From: CAVPKN01 sp963832835
GTDB taxonomy: Bacteria > Chlamydiota > Chlamydiia > Chlamydiales > JAAKFR01
Assembly: GCA_963832835.1 (NCBI GenBank)
Contig: CAWHVD010000001.1
Location: forward strand, 1,426,001 to 1,490,000
Reading direction: 5' to 3'
Length of the DNA: 64,000 nt
Of the stretch, positions 24,278 to 33,572 are shown piece by piece. The notes under the pieces are model-generated. The model made no database searches, was not told the origin of the DNA, and saw only the letters and a list, made by a program, of their open reading frames with translations. The position numbers and the translations under genes are program-made. The number at the start of each line of letters is the position of its first letter. Position 1 is the first letter of the stretch.

Positions 24278-25852
24278 ATGGTGCGAGTGATATTTTCCTT
24301 GGCGGTACTGGCATGGTGTGTGAATCTATGTGCTGCTGACTATCAAGTTGTAAATGATGGGCCGATACATGAAGCTTTTGTTGTCAACGAATCGGGCTCT
24401 TTGATTCTTGAGCCAGTTCCCCACGCACCTCCGCCTAAGATCACGGAACTTGTTCCCAGACAAGAGGATTGGGATGCCATTTGGATTCCGGGATATTGGT
24501 CTTGGAGCTGCCGACATGGTGTATTTCTGTGGACGAGCGGTGTTTGGCGGCGCCCTCCTCCTCAAATGCAGTGGGTGTCAGGTCACTGGAAAAACTATCC
24601 ACAGGGTTGGGTTTGGATTAGTGGTTTTTGGTCTGACACGCCAGCTGAAAAAATCAAATATCTATCCACACCGCCTCCGGAGCCCATTGATCAACGCGTT
24701 TCTACGCCTCCTGCTGAGAATTATTTTTGGGTACCGGGAAATTGGCAATTTGATGGCGCGCTTAACCAATACATTTGGTATGCAGGCCGTTGGGATATCA
24801 TGGATACCCACTGGGTGTATTGTCCTTCCCACTATGTGTGGCGCGAGTCGGGCTATGTTTTTATTCCTGGTTTTTGGGATTGGCCGATGAAGGTGAGGGG
24901 AGAGGCTTTTGCTACCATATATGTCGATCTACAAGCGATTGAAAGCTTCGTTTATACTCAGGGAAATGCTCTTGATTCCCTTTTTGTGATGGAGCAGATA
25001 TTTCCCTATTGGCCCGATTACTCATGTCTCTTTCACTACCACTATTTTTTCCATTACGCTATTTGGTCGGCATGGGGTGCAGCTCCTCCTTGGTGGAACT
25101 GGCCTACGTGGACCTCTTTGCCTCGCTCTGCAGATTGGGCTTTGTGGTGGTGGTGGACCCATCCCGGATATCCTCATCCCACATGGTTGACTCCAGAGCT
25201 TGCACAGGATATTACACCTGCTCCCCAGTTTGTCGTTGATATGATGAGCAAGGTCGTGCCCCCTCTTTTTGTGACTCCTAATGGAGTTGTGGGCGAAAGG
25301 CCCCTTTTCAACGCGTTGAACCAGATGACAGGCCTCAATCTGCCCATCTTCCCTTTGGAGCTCAAGCAAATCCAAAAGATACAGAATCTTGCGAATCCCC
25401 AAAAACCTAATGGTCACGTGCCTAAAGAAAAAGCTTTAGTACCGAAGGGAACCGGACAACCGACGGGAGTGGCGCCGGAAAAACCCTTTTTTGGTCCTCT
25501 GCCTCAGGATTTGAAAGCCGCTCCTCGCCGCGTTATTTTGCCACCCCGCCCGATTTTTGTAGACGACGAGCCAGATATTGGGATTCAACCCAAGCCTGCC
25601 CCAAAGAAAGTCACCATTCAAAGGAGTCCTTCGCCCTATACCAATCAGTACACGCAGCCTGTGCCTCGTCCAGCTCCTCCCGCATTTCAAAATCCTAGGC
25701 AGGGCTATGAAATACAATATCAATATCCTCAAATACCTATGCAGTCCAAGCATCTCAATCGGATCATGGGCCGTCCGCAGCCCCAGATTAATCCTTCGGG
25801 ACCTAATGTGAACACTGTTCCTGGTGATTATTCGACTCTACCTGGACAATAA
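24278..25852 (+). CDS. WXXGXW-repeat secreted protein
   Basis: A 524-residue secreted protein. The ATG at 24278 follows AAGAGG and begins a signal peptide (MVRVIFSLAVLAWCVNLCAA); the longer frame from 24212 lacks support. The N-terminal half holds repeated WXXGXW units: WIPGYWSW, WVSGHWKN, WISGFW, WVPGNWQF and FIPGFWDW, known as the YXWGXW/BcpO-related repeat. A Trp-rich middle (WWNWPTW, WWWWTHPGYPHP) is followed by a proline-rich C-terminus. Such proteins are found in environmental chlamydiae and planctomycetes; function is unknown, possibly cell-envelope or carbohydrate binding. The next gene is another secreted proline-rich protein. Confidence 0.82.
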   Translation: MVRVIFSLAVLAWCVNLCAADYQVVNDGPIHEAFVVNESGSLILEPVPHAPPPKITELVPRQEDWDAIWIPGYWSWSCRHGVFLWTSGVWRRPPPQMQWVSGHWKNYPQGWVWISGFWSDTPAEKIKYLSTPPPEPIDQRVSTPPAENYFWVPGNWQFDGALNQYIWYAGRWDIMDTHWVYCPSHYVWRESGYVFIPGFWDWPMKVRGEAFATIYVDLQAIESFVYTQGNALDSLFVMEQIFPYWPDYSCLFHYHYFFHYAIWSAWGAAPPWWNWPTWTSLPRSADWALWWWWTHPGYPHPTWLTPELAQDITPAPQFVVDMMSKVVPPLFVTPNGVVGERPLFNALNQMTGLNLPIFPLELKQIQKIQNLANPQKPNGHVPKEKALVPKGTGQPTGVAPEKPFFGPLPQDLKAAPRRVILPPRPIFVDDEPDIGIQPKPAPKKVTIQRSPSPYTNQYTQPVPRPAPPAFQNPRQGYEIQYQYPQIPMQSKHLNRIMGRPQPQINPSGPNVNTVPGDYSTLPGQ

Positions 25853-25927
25853 GAATAAGAATTAATTGCACTAATAATTGAACTAAATTATAGTTTAACG
25901 CATTAAACACCAATGAGGTTGTGTTTC

Positions 25928-26227
25928 ATGAAATGTCTTAAATTTTTAACTATATTAGTTGCGGCGGCTATCGTTTTAACACCCGCCTGCGCGCTTGCGA
26001 GAACAAACTTTAGTTTTTCGCTGAATTTGTTTGAATGTCTACAACCGCAATCTAGGTGCGCTCCTGTACCCGTATTTGTAGCTCCACCCCCACCTGTTTA
26101 TTACTGTCCACCCCCACCTCCTGTTCCTTACTATCAGCAGCGTACTTATGTGAGAGAGTACCACCACCATCACCACTACAATGTATGTCCGGTTCAGCCA
26201 GCTCCTGAGCCTTATTACTATCCCTAA
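25928..26227 (+). CDS. Small secreted Pro/Tyr/His-rich protein
   Basis: A 99-residue protein. The ATG of MKCLKFLTILVAAAIVL is chosen because GAGG lies nine bases upstream; an in-frame ATG 15 bp earlier is also possible. After the signal peptide (cleaved near ALA) come clusters PPPPVYYCPPPPPVPYY and a run of five His (EYHHHHHYN) then PEPYYYP. Low-complexity Pro/Tyr tails resemble envelope structural or metal-binding proteins. The histidine run and the nearby copper genes make metal binding thinkable, but this is speculation. Confidence 0.68.
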   Translation: MKCLKFLTILVAAAIVLTPACALARTNFSFSLNLFECLQPQSRCAPVPVFVAPPPPVYYCPPPPPVPYYQQRTYVREYHHHHHYNVCPVQPAPEPYYYP

Positions 26228-26234
26228 TTCATAA

Positions 26235-26262
26235 GATCTCGGGCCTTTAGAGGCCCGGGATC
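26235..26262. terminator. Hairpin between convergent genes, possible bidirectional terminator
   Basis: GATC-T-CGGGCCT, loop TTAG, AGGCCCG-G-GATC: a GC-rich 12-bp stem with one T/G wobble. It lies between the His-rich gene and the convergent rtcB, whose stop it touches. No convincing T-run follows on either side, so termination efficiency is doubtful. Confidence 0.55.
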
Positions 26263-27688
26263 ATCCTTTGATGACCAAATAGGGGCGCAGGCGAGCCACG
26301 CGGCGAGCAAGCTGCGCCTCTTCAACTGCTTCAACCACCACGTCTACATCTTTATACGCATCGGGCATCTCTTCAGAAATTGTCCGCAGAGAACTGGCCA
26401 TCACGGTGACACCTTGCTGATGCATGTGCTGGACTGGATCTCGCCCTTTCCATGTGCGCATCGATTGGATCCGGCTTCTGGCTCTGCCCGCTCCATGACA
26501 TGCGCTACACCAAGATAAGGGATTGCCCAAACCTGCCATGATGTAGCTGGCGCGACCCATGTCACCGGGTACCAGTACAGGTTGTCCTGTTGTGCGGCAA
26601 AAAGGGGCAAGCTCAGAAGAGCCCGGTCCATAGGCGCGTGTAGCCCCTTTTCGGTGTACGCACAGCAGTTTTTTAGTTCCATCTACTATATGGTTCTCGA
26701 ATTTGGCAATATTGTGGCATACATCATAGAGGAGAGGGATCTCTGCTGGGTCCAGCCCCAGTATTTTTTGGAAGGCGAGCCGTACCCCATGCAAGATTTG
26801 CTGTCTGTTATTGAATGCATAGTTAGCAGCGGCCGCCATCGCTGCAAAATAGTGTTTACCTGCACTGCTGTGGATCGGAGCGCAGGCGAGCTGGGGATCG
26901 GGCAGATCTTGTGCATATCCAAGTTTCACAAATGTATTCAAAGTATCTTGGCACACCTGGTGGCCAAAGCCACGTGAGCCCGAATGAATGAGGATATAGA
27001 GCTGTCCTTCATGCAAACCCCAAGCTGTGGCGGTTTCAGGCAACAAAAGCTGCTGAACCTCACCGATCTCTACGAAATGGTTACCTGATCCAATGGAGCC
27101 AATCTGTTTGCGACCGCGCTCTTTCGCTTCTGGGGAAACAGCCTCCGGATCGGCCCCTTCGAGGCAACCTTTACTTTCGATATGATCCAGATCGCTGTCT
27201 ATTCCATACCCTTGTTCAATAGACCAACGAGCACCTTGTGTAAGGAGTTTGTCGTATTCGTGATCAGAAACTCCGCTTCCGCGGTGTCCATGGCCCACTC
27301 CCGAAGGGACTAGCTGGAAGATCGCTTGTAAAAGTCTGTTCAGCTCTTTTGGATCAATTTCACGGTAAAGGAGCGGTGCCACTGCGAGCCGCACTCCACA
27401 GTTGATGTCGTAGCCTACGCCTCCTGGGCTAATTACCCCTGTCTGAGTATCCATTGCCGCTACGCCACCGATTGGAAAGCCATATCCCCAGTGGATGTCG
27501 GGCATGGCTATGCTATAACCCACAATCCCTGGTAAGTGAGCGACGTTGCGCACTTGATCAAGAGGTTTTGCGATGTCTATCTCTTTCAAGAGCTCATCAG
27601 ATGCGATAATCAGGCCCGGCACGTGCATTTTTCCTGAGCGCGGCAAAACATACGTGCAAGGGGCTATTTTTTGTAGTGTTTCAGACAT
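26261..27688 (-). CDS. rtcB: RNA-splicing ligase RtcB
   Basis: A 475-residue RNA ligase joining 2',3'-cyclic phosphate to 5'-hydroxyl ends using GTP and Mn2+. Visible signatures are GGVGYDINCGVRL (metal-binding Cys, near residue 95), GHGHRGSG, GSGNHFVEIGEV, HSGSRGFGHQ, and the guanylylated-His region HRKGATRAYGPGS with the C-terminal MASSLRTISEEMPDAYKDV. Length and motifs are those of the typical bacterial enzyme. Its start overlaps the end of the upstream ThpR-archease fusion gene by 8 bp, so ligase and activator are made together. Confidence 0.96.
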   Translation of the reverse strand: MSETLQKIAPCTYVLPRSGKMHVPGLIIASDELLKEIDIAKPLDQVRNVAHLPGIVGYSIAMPDIHWGYGFPIGGVAAMDTQTGVISPGGVGYDINCGVRLAVAPLLYREIDPKELNRLLQAIFQLVPSGVGHGHRGSGVSDHEYDKLLTQGARWSIEQGYGIDSDLDHIESKGCLEGADPEAVSPEAKERGRKQIGSIGSGNHFVEIGEVQQLLLPETATAWGLHEGQLYILIHSGSRGFGHQVCQDTLNTFVKLGYAQDLPDPQLACAPIHSSAGKHYFAAMAAAANYAFNNRQQILHGVRLAFQKILGLDPAEIPLLYDVCHNIAKFENHIVDGTKKLLCVHRKGATRAYGPGSSELAPFCRTTGQPVLVPGDMGRASYIMAGLGNPLSWCSACHGAGRARSRIQSMRTWKGRDPVQHMHQQGVTVMASSLRTISEEMPDAYKDVDVVVEAVEEAQLARRVARLRPYLVIKG

Positions 27689-28475
27689 CGATAATCATCG
27701 TCCATTGTAACATGGTTTTCTCATTTATCATTTGACTATGAAAGCTCACAGCTTTGAAGGGGCAGCCGATCTCGCAGTCTGCTCTGTAGACCATTTGATT
27801 TAGCGCAAAGATGATCTCTTCTAAACTCTGAACAGGTATCGTTTGGACATATGTCAGTAGAGGAGGAAAGTGAAAGCAAAGCGCAGTAATTGCATTGTAA
27901 AAGAGCTCTTCGTAGGTTTGTCCACGTACTAAAAAGCCAAGATCGGCCGTATGCTCGATCTCTTCAAAAGGAGCTAATAAGCGATAGTGCCACAACGACT
28001 CATATTTTAAATTCCCCACACTTTCGTAAAGATGGATGTCCTGGACTAGAAGAGGAAGGGGTGTAAATGCGCGTTGCCATGAGCGTTCTTCAAAAGGGGC
28101 TCTACAAAGAGTAACATGGGGCATAAATTCATGTTGGATATCGATTGGAAAACCTTCTTTTTGGAGCCATTGAAGCAATGTTTTTTGGTAGGCTGCCAGT
28201 TTTTCTGCATGGGCACCCCATTTCACGTGCCAGGCGACAACACGGGGATGGCGAGGCGGTAAAAAAAGGCATTGATCAAATGTGGCAGCAAAACCTAGTG
28301 TGAAGGGAGTTGAGGGAAAAGTGCGGAGCGCCTCCTGCATTTTAGGGTAATCGACGTTGCCCAAAAAGGCTAAGGTCAAATGGCGATGCTCAGGATCGAG
28401 AAGACGGCCATCAGGCAATTTTGCAGGCCACGGAGCATGCACCTCCATTCCCCAAAAAAGACGTTTTGTATTCAT
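27681..28475 (-). CDS. ThpR (2'-5' RNA ligase-like) / archease fusion protein
   Basis: A 264-residue fusion. Residues 1-165 are a 2H phosphoesterase (LigT/ThpR): the two catalytic motifs are HLTLAF (H32 region) and HVTLCR (near H120). Residues about 168-264 resemble archease, with the diagnostic FEEIEHTADLGFLVRGQTYEELFYNA start and the C-terminal PFKAVSFHSQ and MIIDV strands; it is shorter than the usual 135-140 residues. Archease activates RtcB guanylylation, and ThpR acts on 2',3'-cyclic phosphate ends, so the fusion combines end processing with ligase activation. The gene overlaps rtcB by 8 bp. I know archease next to rtcB, but not this fusion, as a common arrangement. Confidence 0.85.
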   Translation of the reverse strand: MNTKRLFWGMEVHAPWPAKLPDGRLLDPEHRHLTLAFLGNVDYPKMQEALRTFPSTPFTLGFAATFDQCLFLPPRHPRVVAWHVKWGAHAEKLAAYQKTLLQWLQKEGFPIDIQHEFMPHVTLCRAPFEERSWQRAFTPLPLLVQDIHLYESVGNLKYESLWHYRLLAPFEEIEHTADLGFLVRGQTYEELFYNAITALCFHFPPLLTYVQTIPVQSLEEIIFALNQMVYRADCEIGCPFKAVSFHSQMINEKTMLQWTMIIDV

Positions 28476-28494
28476 AATCTAATCTATAGAAGAA

Positions 28495-29166
28495 GTGGGT
28501 GAAGAAGTGGTAGTAAAAAAAAGTAATCTTCAAATCGAAGTCAAGATCCCCATCGGTTCTAAACAACTGACGGGTGATCTGACGCTACCACCCGATGCTA
28601 AGGGAATTGTCCTTTTTGCACATGGTAGCGGCAGTTCGAGGATGAGCCCTCGTAACCAACTTGTTGCCCGTTTTTTGCAAGATACCCAAACAGCCACTCT
28701 CCTCCTTGATCTACTCACTCCAGAAGAAGACTCTGTCGACATCCACACGCGCGAATGGAGATTCAACATCCCTCTTTTGACAGAACGTCTTCTCAGTGCG
28801 ACCGATTGGATATCCACTTTTGTCGAAACCCGCCACTTAACTATTGGCTATTTTGGAGCAAGTACAGGAGCTGCGGCTGCCCTTTGCGCTGCTGCAGAAA
28901 TGGGCACCTGTGTGCGCGCTCTTGTCTCTAGAGGGGGACGTCCTGACCTGGCAGGGCAAGCCCTTTCCCGCGTGCAATGCCCCTCGCTTTTCATTGTAGG
29001 TGGCAATGATTATGGCGTAATTGAACTGAATCAACACGCCTTTGATCTTCTACAGTGTCAAAAAAAAATTGAACTGATTCCCGGTGCCACACACCTTTTT
29101 GAAGAGTCCGGTGCCCTCGAAGAAGTGGGACGCATGGCCTCCCTTTGGTTTTCTGAATATTTATAA
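28495..29166 (+). CDS. Alpha/beta hydrolase, dienelactone-hydrolase-like
   Basis: A 223-residue hydrolase with a GTG start; AGAAG precedes it. The oxyanion strand is LFAHGSGSSRMSPRN near residue 41, the nucleophile lies in GYFGASTGAAAAL (Ser near 122), and the late His is in IPGATHLFEE near 204; an Asp is in VGGNDYGV. Related proteins are often fused to or adjacent to a phosphoribosyltransferase, and one lies about 400 bp away here at 29555. The substrate is unknown. Confidence 0.83.
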   Translation: MGEEVVVKKSNLQIEVKIPIGSKQLTGDLTLPPDAKGIVLFAHGSGSSRMSPRNQLVARFLQDTQTATLLLDLLTPEEDSVDIHTREWRFNIPLLTERLLSATDWISTFVETRHLTIGYFGASTGAAAALCAAAEMGTCVRALVSRGGRPDLAGQALSRVQCPSLFIVGGNDYGVIELNQHAFDLLQCQKKIELIPGATHLFEESGALEEVGRMASLWFSEYL

Positions 29167-29238
29167 TCCTAAAAAACATATGACAAGATTTAACCTTTTG
29201 AGGTAAAATTTAACTGTAAAACCAAAGAGGTCAGTACC

Positions 29239-29595
29239 ATGAGTCAAGTTGCTTGGGGGGATTTTAAAAAAAATATTACTGAGCCATTCAAGCTCATCAA
29301 TACTGTTCCCTATGCAAAATATGCGGTAATACTAGCAGTTGTTGCTTTAGCATTAGGTGTATTGCACTGTTCCACTTGCTTTATCATGCACCACGATTAC
29401 CACTCTATCCTCTCCTTCACTGCTATAGAAAAAGGATTTTTTATAGGCTATATGGCAACTGGTGGTGGGCTTTGTATTTTAGCGCTCTTATTAAAAACGA
29501 TTTCTATTTGGAAAAATGAAATAGCAGAAAAGGAGATATGGGAGGATCCAGAGGTCAACTTTGACGGGACTGGTTTGTTGCCAGAAGAGCAATAA
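29239..29595 (+). CDS. Small two-helix membrane protein, Inc-like
   Basis: A 118-residue protein with hydrophobic segments at about residues 28-50 and 66-87, separated by a short loop (MHHDYHSILSFTAIEKG), and an acidic C-terminus ending GTGLLPEEQ. The bilobed hydrophobic profile again suggests an inclusion-membrane protein, though the loop is longer than usual. No family recognised. An AGAGG lies before the ATG. The last 41 bp overlap the convergent phosphoribosyltransferase gene. Confidence 0.68.
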   Translation: MSQVAWGDFKKNITEPFKLINTVPYAKYAVILAVVALALGVLHCSTCFIMHHDYHSILSFTAIEKGFFIGYMATGGGLCILALLLKTISIWKNEIAEKEIWEDPEVNFDGTGLLPEEQ

Positions 29596-30205
29596 CCTCG
29601 TCATCTGAGGTTTGGTCGAAATGGCTGTAGAACTGGCCAACTGCTTGAAATGATGAGGGTGCTAATAGGCAGATTACTTGGTCCACTTCTTGTTTGATCC
29701 GCTTGAGTGTATCTGGTGGGGCAACTGGGACTGCAAGAACAAGACGGTGCACTCCTTCTGTTCTACACATTTTGATGGCAGCGCGCATGGTGGAGCCCGT
29801 AGCAATCCCATCATCAACAAGAATCACAGTCTTCCCTTTTAGCACGCGTGGGGGACGTTTTTGTCGGTAATAGGCAAGTCTTCTGATAGCTTCTTCTTTT
29901 TCTTGTACAATTGCGTCTCGAATGTATGTTTCAGAAACACCCAAAATTTTGATGAGATCATCGGATAAAATACTTTCACCTGTTTCTGTCACGGCACCGA
30001 TGGCAAGTTCAGGGCTGAAAGGGGCGCCAATTTTTCGAGGACAAATAATATCGAGGGGAAGATTGAGTGCTGCGGCCACTTCATAGCCTACTACAACGCC
30101 TCCTCTGGGAAGAGCTAAGATGATTGTCTGAGGCTTGGCCTCAAATTCGCTGAGAGCTTTTGCCAAACGATGTCCTGCATCTCTGCGCTCTTTAAATATC
30201 ATCAT
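29555..30205 (-). CDS. Phosphoribosyltransferase-family protein
   Basis: A 216-residue type I phosphoribosyltransferase-like protein. The PRPP loop VILVDDGIATGSTM is near residue 130, the early PP-loop region is LALPRGGVVVGYEVA near residue 30, and SPELAIGAVTETG follows. Proteins of this subgroup are often fused to dienelactone-hydrolase-like domains; here that partner is a separate gene at 28495. The nucleobase substrate is unknown. The start overlaps the stop of the upstream oligopeptide-binding protein gene by 4 bp. Confidence 0.87.
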   Translation of the reverse strand: MMIFKERRDAGHRLAKALSEFEAKPQTIILALPRGGVVVGYEVAAALNLPLDIICPRKIGAPFSPELAIGAVTETGESILSDDLIKILGVSETYIRDAIVQEKEEAIRRLAYYRQKRPPRVLKGKTVILVDDGIATGSTMRAAIKMCRTEGVHRLVLAVPVAPPDTLKRIKQEVDQVICLLAPSSFQAVGQFYSHFDQTSDDEVIALLATNQSRQS

Positions 30206-31773
30206 TCTACGCTAGCCCATCTAAAATCAGCATGTCCTGTCGAATTGACCTCGAGGCTTTGAATATGGGGGGATTTGAGGTATTTAGCTCGGTAGGAGTA
30301 AAGGGGAATGATAGGCATTTCATCTAATAATACCCTTTCAGCTTGGTTCAAGTGCTCCCTGCGAACGAAAGGATCTGTTTCATTGTCAGCGAGTTGAAGG
30401 AGTTGCTGATAGTGCTTGTTTTCCCATTGAGGAGCATTATAGCGGTTTGCTTTTTCTTTGAAGAATTCCAAATAGTAAATGGGATCATGGAAAGGCGCGT
30501 ACCAGATGCAGCCGCCAATTTGAAATTGCCTTTCCCCTAAGCTTGCAAAAAAAACATTCCATTCGCTGTTTTGGAGTTTAATGTCGATTCCAAATACTGC
30601 TTGCCAGGACTCCTGGATGGCCTCAGCGAGTTTTTTTTGTCCGGGAAAATCGCTATGGCTCAATGTTAGAGTAGGGAAGGTTTCTTGTGTCAGGTGCAAA
30701 TCTTGTAGCCCCTCTTTAAATAGAGACTTAGCCTCTTTTTGATTTCGGTCATCTTTACCTAGAATGGCGACGCCAGTTTGAATGAGACTGCGTGTGGGCG
30801 TTTCACCTAGCAGGACATGGTGAGCTAATGCATCACGGTCAAGCGCCATGGAGAGAGCTTTGCGGATTTTCGAGGAGCTCAGCGGAAGTAACTCTGTATT
30901 CACACAGAGCCAATAGATTCCATCGAGTGGGCTGGAATGAAATTCGGAAGATTTCTCCAGGCGAGGTAGGGCGTCTAGTGGAATAGGAGTAAAAGGATGA
31001 CCCGCCCAATGGGTCTCACCTTTTTCATACAAGTGCAGGGCTGTGGTAGAATCCGAGATAAAAGATGCCTCGATCGTTTCCAAGGCAACATGCTGGGCAT
31101 CCCAATATCCATGATTTTTGCACAGCACAATTTTTGCGTCGGCTGCATGCTGGGCGACATAAAAGGGACCGTTAAAGATGGTAGGAATAGGTTTGTCATC
31201 AAATAATGGAGAGAAAAGAGAGGTGGCAACCAGGTCTAAAAAGTAGGGAGTGGGATGCTCGAGTTCGACTACCAAGGTTTGTGTATCTAAGGCATAGATG
31301 CCTACACAATCAAGAGAAACTTCTCCTAGCTTGGCAGCTTTGGCATTTTTGATCGGATAGAAAAGATCGCTTCTTAAGCAGGGGGATCCAGGAGCAATAG
31401 CCCATTTCCACGCCTTTTCAAATTGGAAGGCAGTAACAGGCTCAGCATTGGTCCACTGCATGGGACGCAACGTGAAGGTGTAGGTAGTTTGAGAGGGTGA
31501 AATTTCAAGGCTTTGTGCACCTGCCAAAATGGGTTTACCTTCTACATCGAGGCGTGTGAGACCTTCGAAAAGGGCTTTTTGGAAAATTCGGCATTGTAAA
31601 TCGATTCCGGTATGTGGGTGTAGCGAAGTGAGAGGGCCTGGATTGCAGACCTTGATGATTTGGGGTAATTTTACATCTGAACGGTTGGTTGATGTATCCA
31701 CCAGTTTGTCTTTTTGATTGCACCCAAAGACACATGCGAGTGTCGCCACTAAACCCATCACAATGAACTTCAT
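30202..31773 (-). CDS. Oligopeptide ABC transporter substrate-binding lipoprotein (OppA-like)
   Basis: A 523-residue solute-binding protein of the SBP_bac_5 family with a lipoprotein signal (lipobox VFGC, Cys 18). Typical sequences are LTSLHPHTGIDLQCRIFQKALFEGL at the start, LYWLCVN-type core (IYWLCVNTEL) with SSSKIRKALSMALDRD, and the end DEMPIIPLYSYRAKY. It would deliver peptides to an Opp permease not encoded here. A paralog without a signal peptide lies upstream at 31868. The 4-bp overlap with the phosphoribosyltransferase is likely incidental co-transcription. Confidence 0.9.
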   Translation of the reverse strand: MKFIVMGLVATLACVFGCNQKDKLVDTSTNRSDVKLPQIIKVCNPGPLTSLHPHTGIDLQCRIFQKALFEGLTRLDVEGKPILAGAQSLEISPSQTTYTFTLRPMQWTNAEPVTAFQFEKAWKWAIAPGSPCLRSDLFYPIKNAKAAKLGEVSLDCVGIYALDTQTLVVELEHPTPYFLDLVATSLFSPLFDDKPIPTIFNGPFYVAQHAADAKIVLCKNHGYWDAQHVALETIEASFISDSTTALHLYEKGETHWAGHPFTPIPLDALPRLEKSSEFHSSPLDGIYWLCVNTELLPLSSSKIRKALSMALDRDALAHHVLLGETPTRSLIQTGVAILGKDDRNQKEAKSLFKEGLQDLHLTQETFPTLTLSHSDFPGQKKLAEAIQESWQAVFGIDIKLQNSEWNVFFASLGERQFQIGGCIWYAPFHDPIYYLEFFKEKANRYNAPQWENKHYQQLLQLADNETDPFVRREHLNQAERVLLDEMPIIPLYSYRAKYLKSPHIQSLEVNSTGHADFRWASVE

Positions 31774-31867
31774 ATTCCATCCCTGATTAATCTATTTTTA
31801 ATATGAATATTACAGGATGCAAAGAATTACTGGCTCCAAAAAAGAATAGGATAAGCCTGTTATTCGA

Positions 31868-33400
31868 TTATCTAGATGTATCCTGGGCTAGGTAAGCATT
31901 GCGGAAATCGATTTGGTTGGTATGGGTGGAAATATACCCTTGCAGGCGGGGATTCCTGGCATGACGTAAGTATTGATAAAATAAAGGAATAGCGGGCATT
32001 GCCTCAATCAAGATTTTCTCAGCTTGCATGAGTAGATGTTCTTTCTGCTCTTTGTTGGTTGTCAATTTAGCTGTATGGATGAGTTGTTCGTATTGGTCGT
32101 CTTTCCATAATGATACCTTGATGGCGTAAGCTCTAGAGACAAAAAGGTCATAAAAATAAACCGGATCCGTGTAGCGTGGATACCAAACCAACCCACCAAT
32201 CATAAAATCACTTCGGCCAAGCGCGTCAAAATAGGAGTTCCATTTGATGCACTCACATTGTATTTCGATGCCAAAAAGATTTGTCCACTGTTCTGCCAGC
32301 GCCTGGCTGATCGCTATTTGCTCTTCAATTTCACTATGAGTAATGACAATGGGAGGTAGATCTTGTTTAGAGATTCCTAATTCTTGGAGTCCTTTTTCAA
32401 AGCACTCTAGAGCTCTTGCATGGTCGCCATCAGAAAACAAAGGGGGGTAAGTGTGCTTATCGCTCGCGCAAAAGCCAAAGGCAGGAGTATCTTCGCTTTG
32501 CAATACATCGCGAATCAGTTTTTGCCTGTCTGCTGCATAAGCGAATGCCTTGCGGATATGGACATTCTGAAAAGGCATTTTTTGTATGTTCATCTGCATC
32601 CAAAAAAGTCCATAGTTCTGCGGCTCGGTTTTCAGTATGTTGGCTTTTTTTAAGACAGCTACTTTTTGGGATGGGATTTTGCTGAGGGGATCGCCTATCC
32701 AGTCAAGCTCGTTATTGATAAATCGATCGAGCGCATGGCTTTCGTCTTCAATAATAGAGATTTGAACCTTATTGAGCTTAACGTTTGCGACATCCCAATA
32801 AAGGGGATTTTGCATAAGCTGTAGCTCGTCGCTGAGTTTCCAAAGGTCGAGCTTAAAAGGGCCGTTGCTAACATGGGTCGCTCCGCTATGATGAGTCCAA
32901 CCGGGATGTTTTTGATCGATTTCACGGCAAAGTGGAGAAAAGAGCCAACTTGCCATCAGCTCGAGAATGAAAGGAGCGGGATACTCGAGTGTAACAATTA
33001 AGGTATAGTCGTCCACAACTTCGATACCGACCTCGTTCATGGGTATATCGCCCCGCTTAACGGCTTCGGCATTTTTGATGGTAAAAAACAGGAAACAGTA
33101 AGGTGAGTGAAAATTAGGTCTCAGGAAGTTTTTCCAGGCATATTCAAAATCGTAAGCTGTTAAAGGTAATCCGTTAGACCAAAAAGTCTCCCGGAGCTCA
33201 AATACGTATTTTTTCTGATCAATCGAAGATGTAATGGTCCGAGCAATTGCCGGTTCGATCTCATTTTTGAGGTTAAATCGGCAAAGTCCCTCGTATAGCA
33301 TTTTAATGACAATTCCGGAAGTACGGTCGACACCTGTTCTGGGATCGATAGATTGTGCTGCTCGAGGAAGATGGAGGCGGAGCGGCTGCGTTTGTGTCAT
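31868..33400 (-). CDS. OppA-like substrate-binding protein without a signal peptide
   Basis: A 510-residue SBP_bac_5 protein clearly related to the 30202 gene (FWMQMNIQKMPFQNVHIRKAFAYAADRQ and AMPAIPLFYQYLRHARNP regions). It begins MTQTQPLRLHLPRAAQSIDP, directly at the mature domain. The frame upstream of this ATG reaches a TAG after 14 codons without an alternative start or hydrophobic segment, so the signal sequence is missing, not overlooked. The protein would be cytosolic or the gene is an early pseudogene. The rest of the domain looks intact. Confidence 0.82.
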   Translation of the reverse strand: MTQTQPLRLHLPRAAQSIDPRTGVDRTSGIVIKMLYEGLCRFNLKNEIEPAIARTITSSIDQKKYVFELRETFWSNGLPLTAYDFEYAWKNFLRPNFHSPYCFLFFTIKNAEAVKRGDIPMNEVGIEVVDDYTLIVTLEYPAPFILELMASWLFSPLCREIDQKHPGWTHHSGATHVSNGPFKLDLWKLSDELQLMQNPLYWDVANVKLNKVQISIIEDESHALDRFINNELDWIGDPLSKIPSQKVAVLKKANILKTEPQNYGLFWMQMNIQKMPFQNVHIRKAFAYAADRQKLIRDVLQSEDTPAFGFCASDKHTYPPLFSDGDHARALECFEKGLQELGISKQDLPPIVITHSEIEEQIAISQALAEQWTNLFGIEIQCECIKWNSYFDALGRSDFMIGGLVWYPRYTDPVYFYDLFVSRAYAIKVSLWKDDQYEQLIHTAKLTTNKEQKEHLLMQAEKILIEAMPAIPLFYQYLRHARNPRLQGYISTHTNQIDFRNAYLAQDTSR

Positions 33401-33572
33401 GTTATTCGCTTCATTGCTAAGTTGCTCGGTAAAGATAAACTACCTCTATTCATTTGGAAGGGATTGCCGAGGCATTATGGCCATTTACATTAATTAAATC
33501 AAATATTAATCCCATGTTGATAATGTATTTTCAGGGCTTATTTCAAAGTCTAAAAATAGCTATTATAATCAT

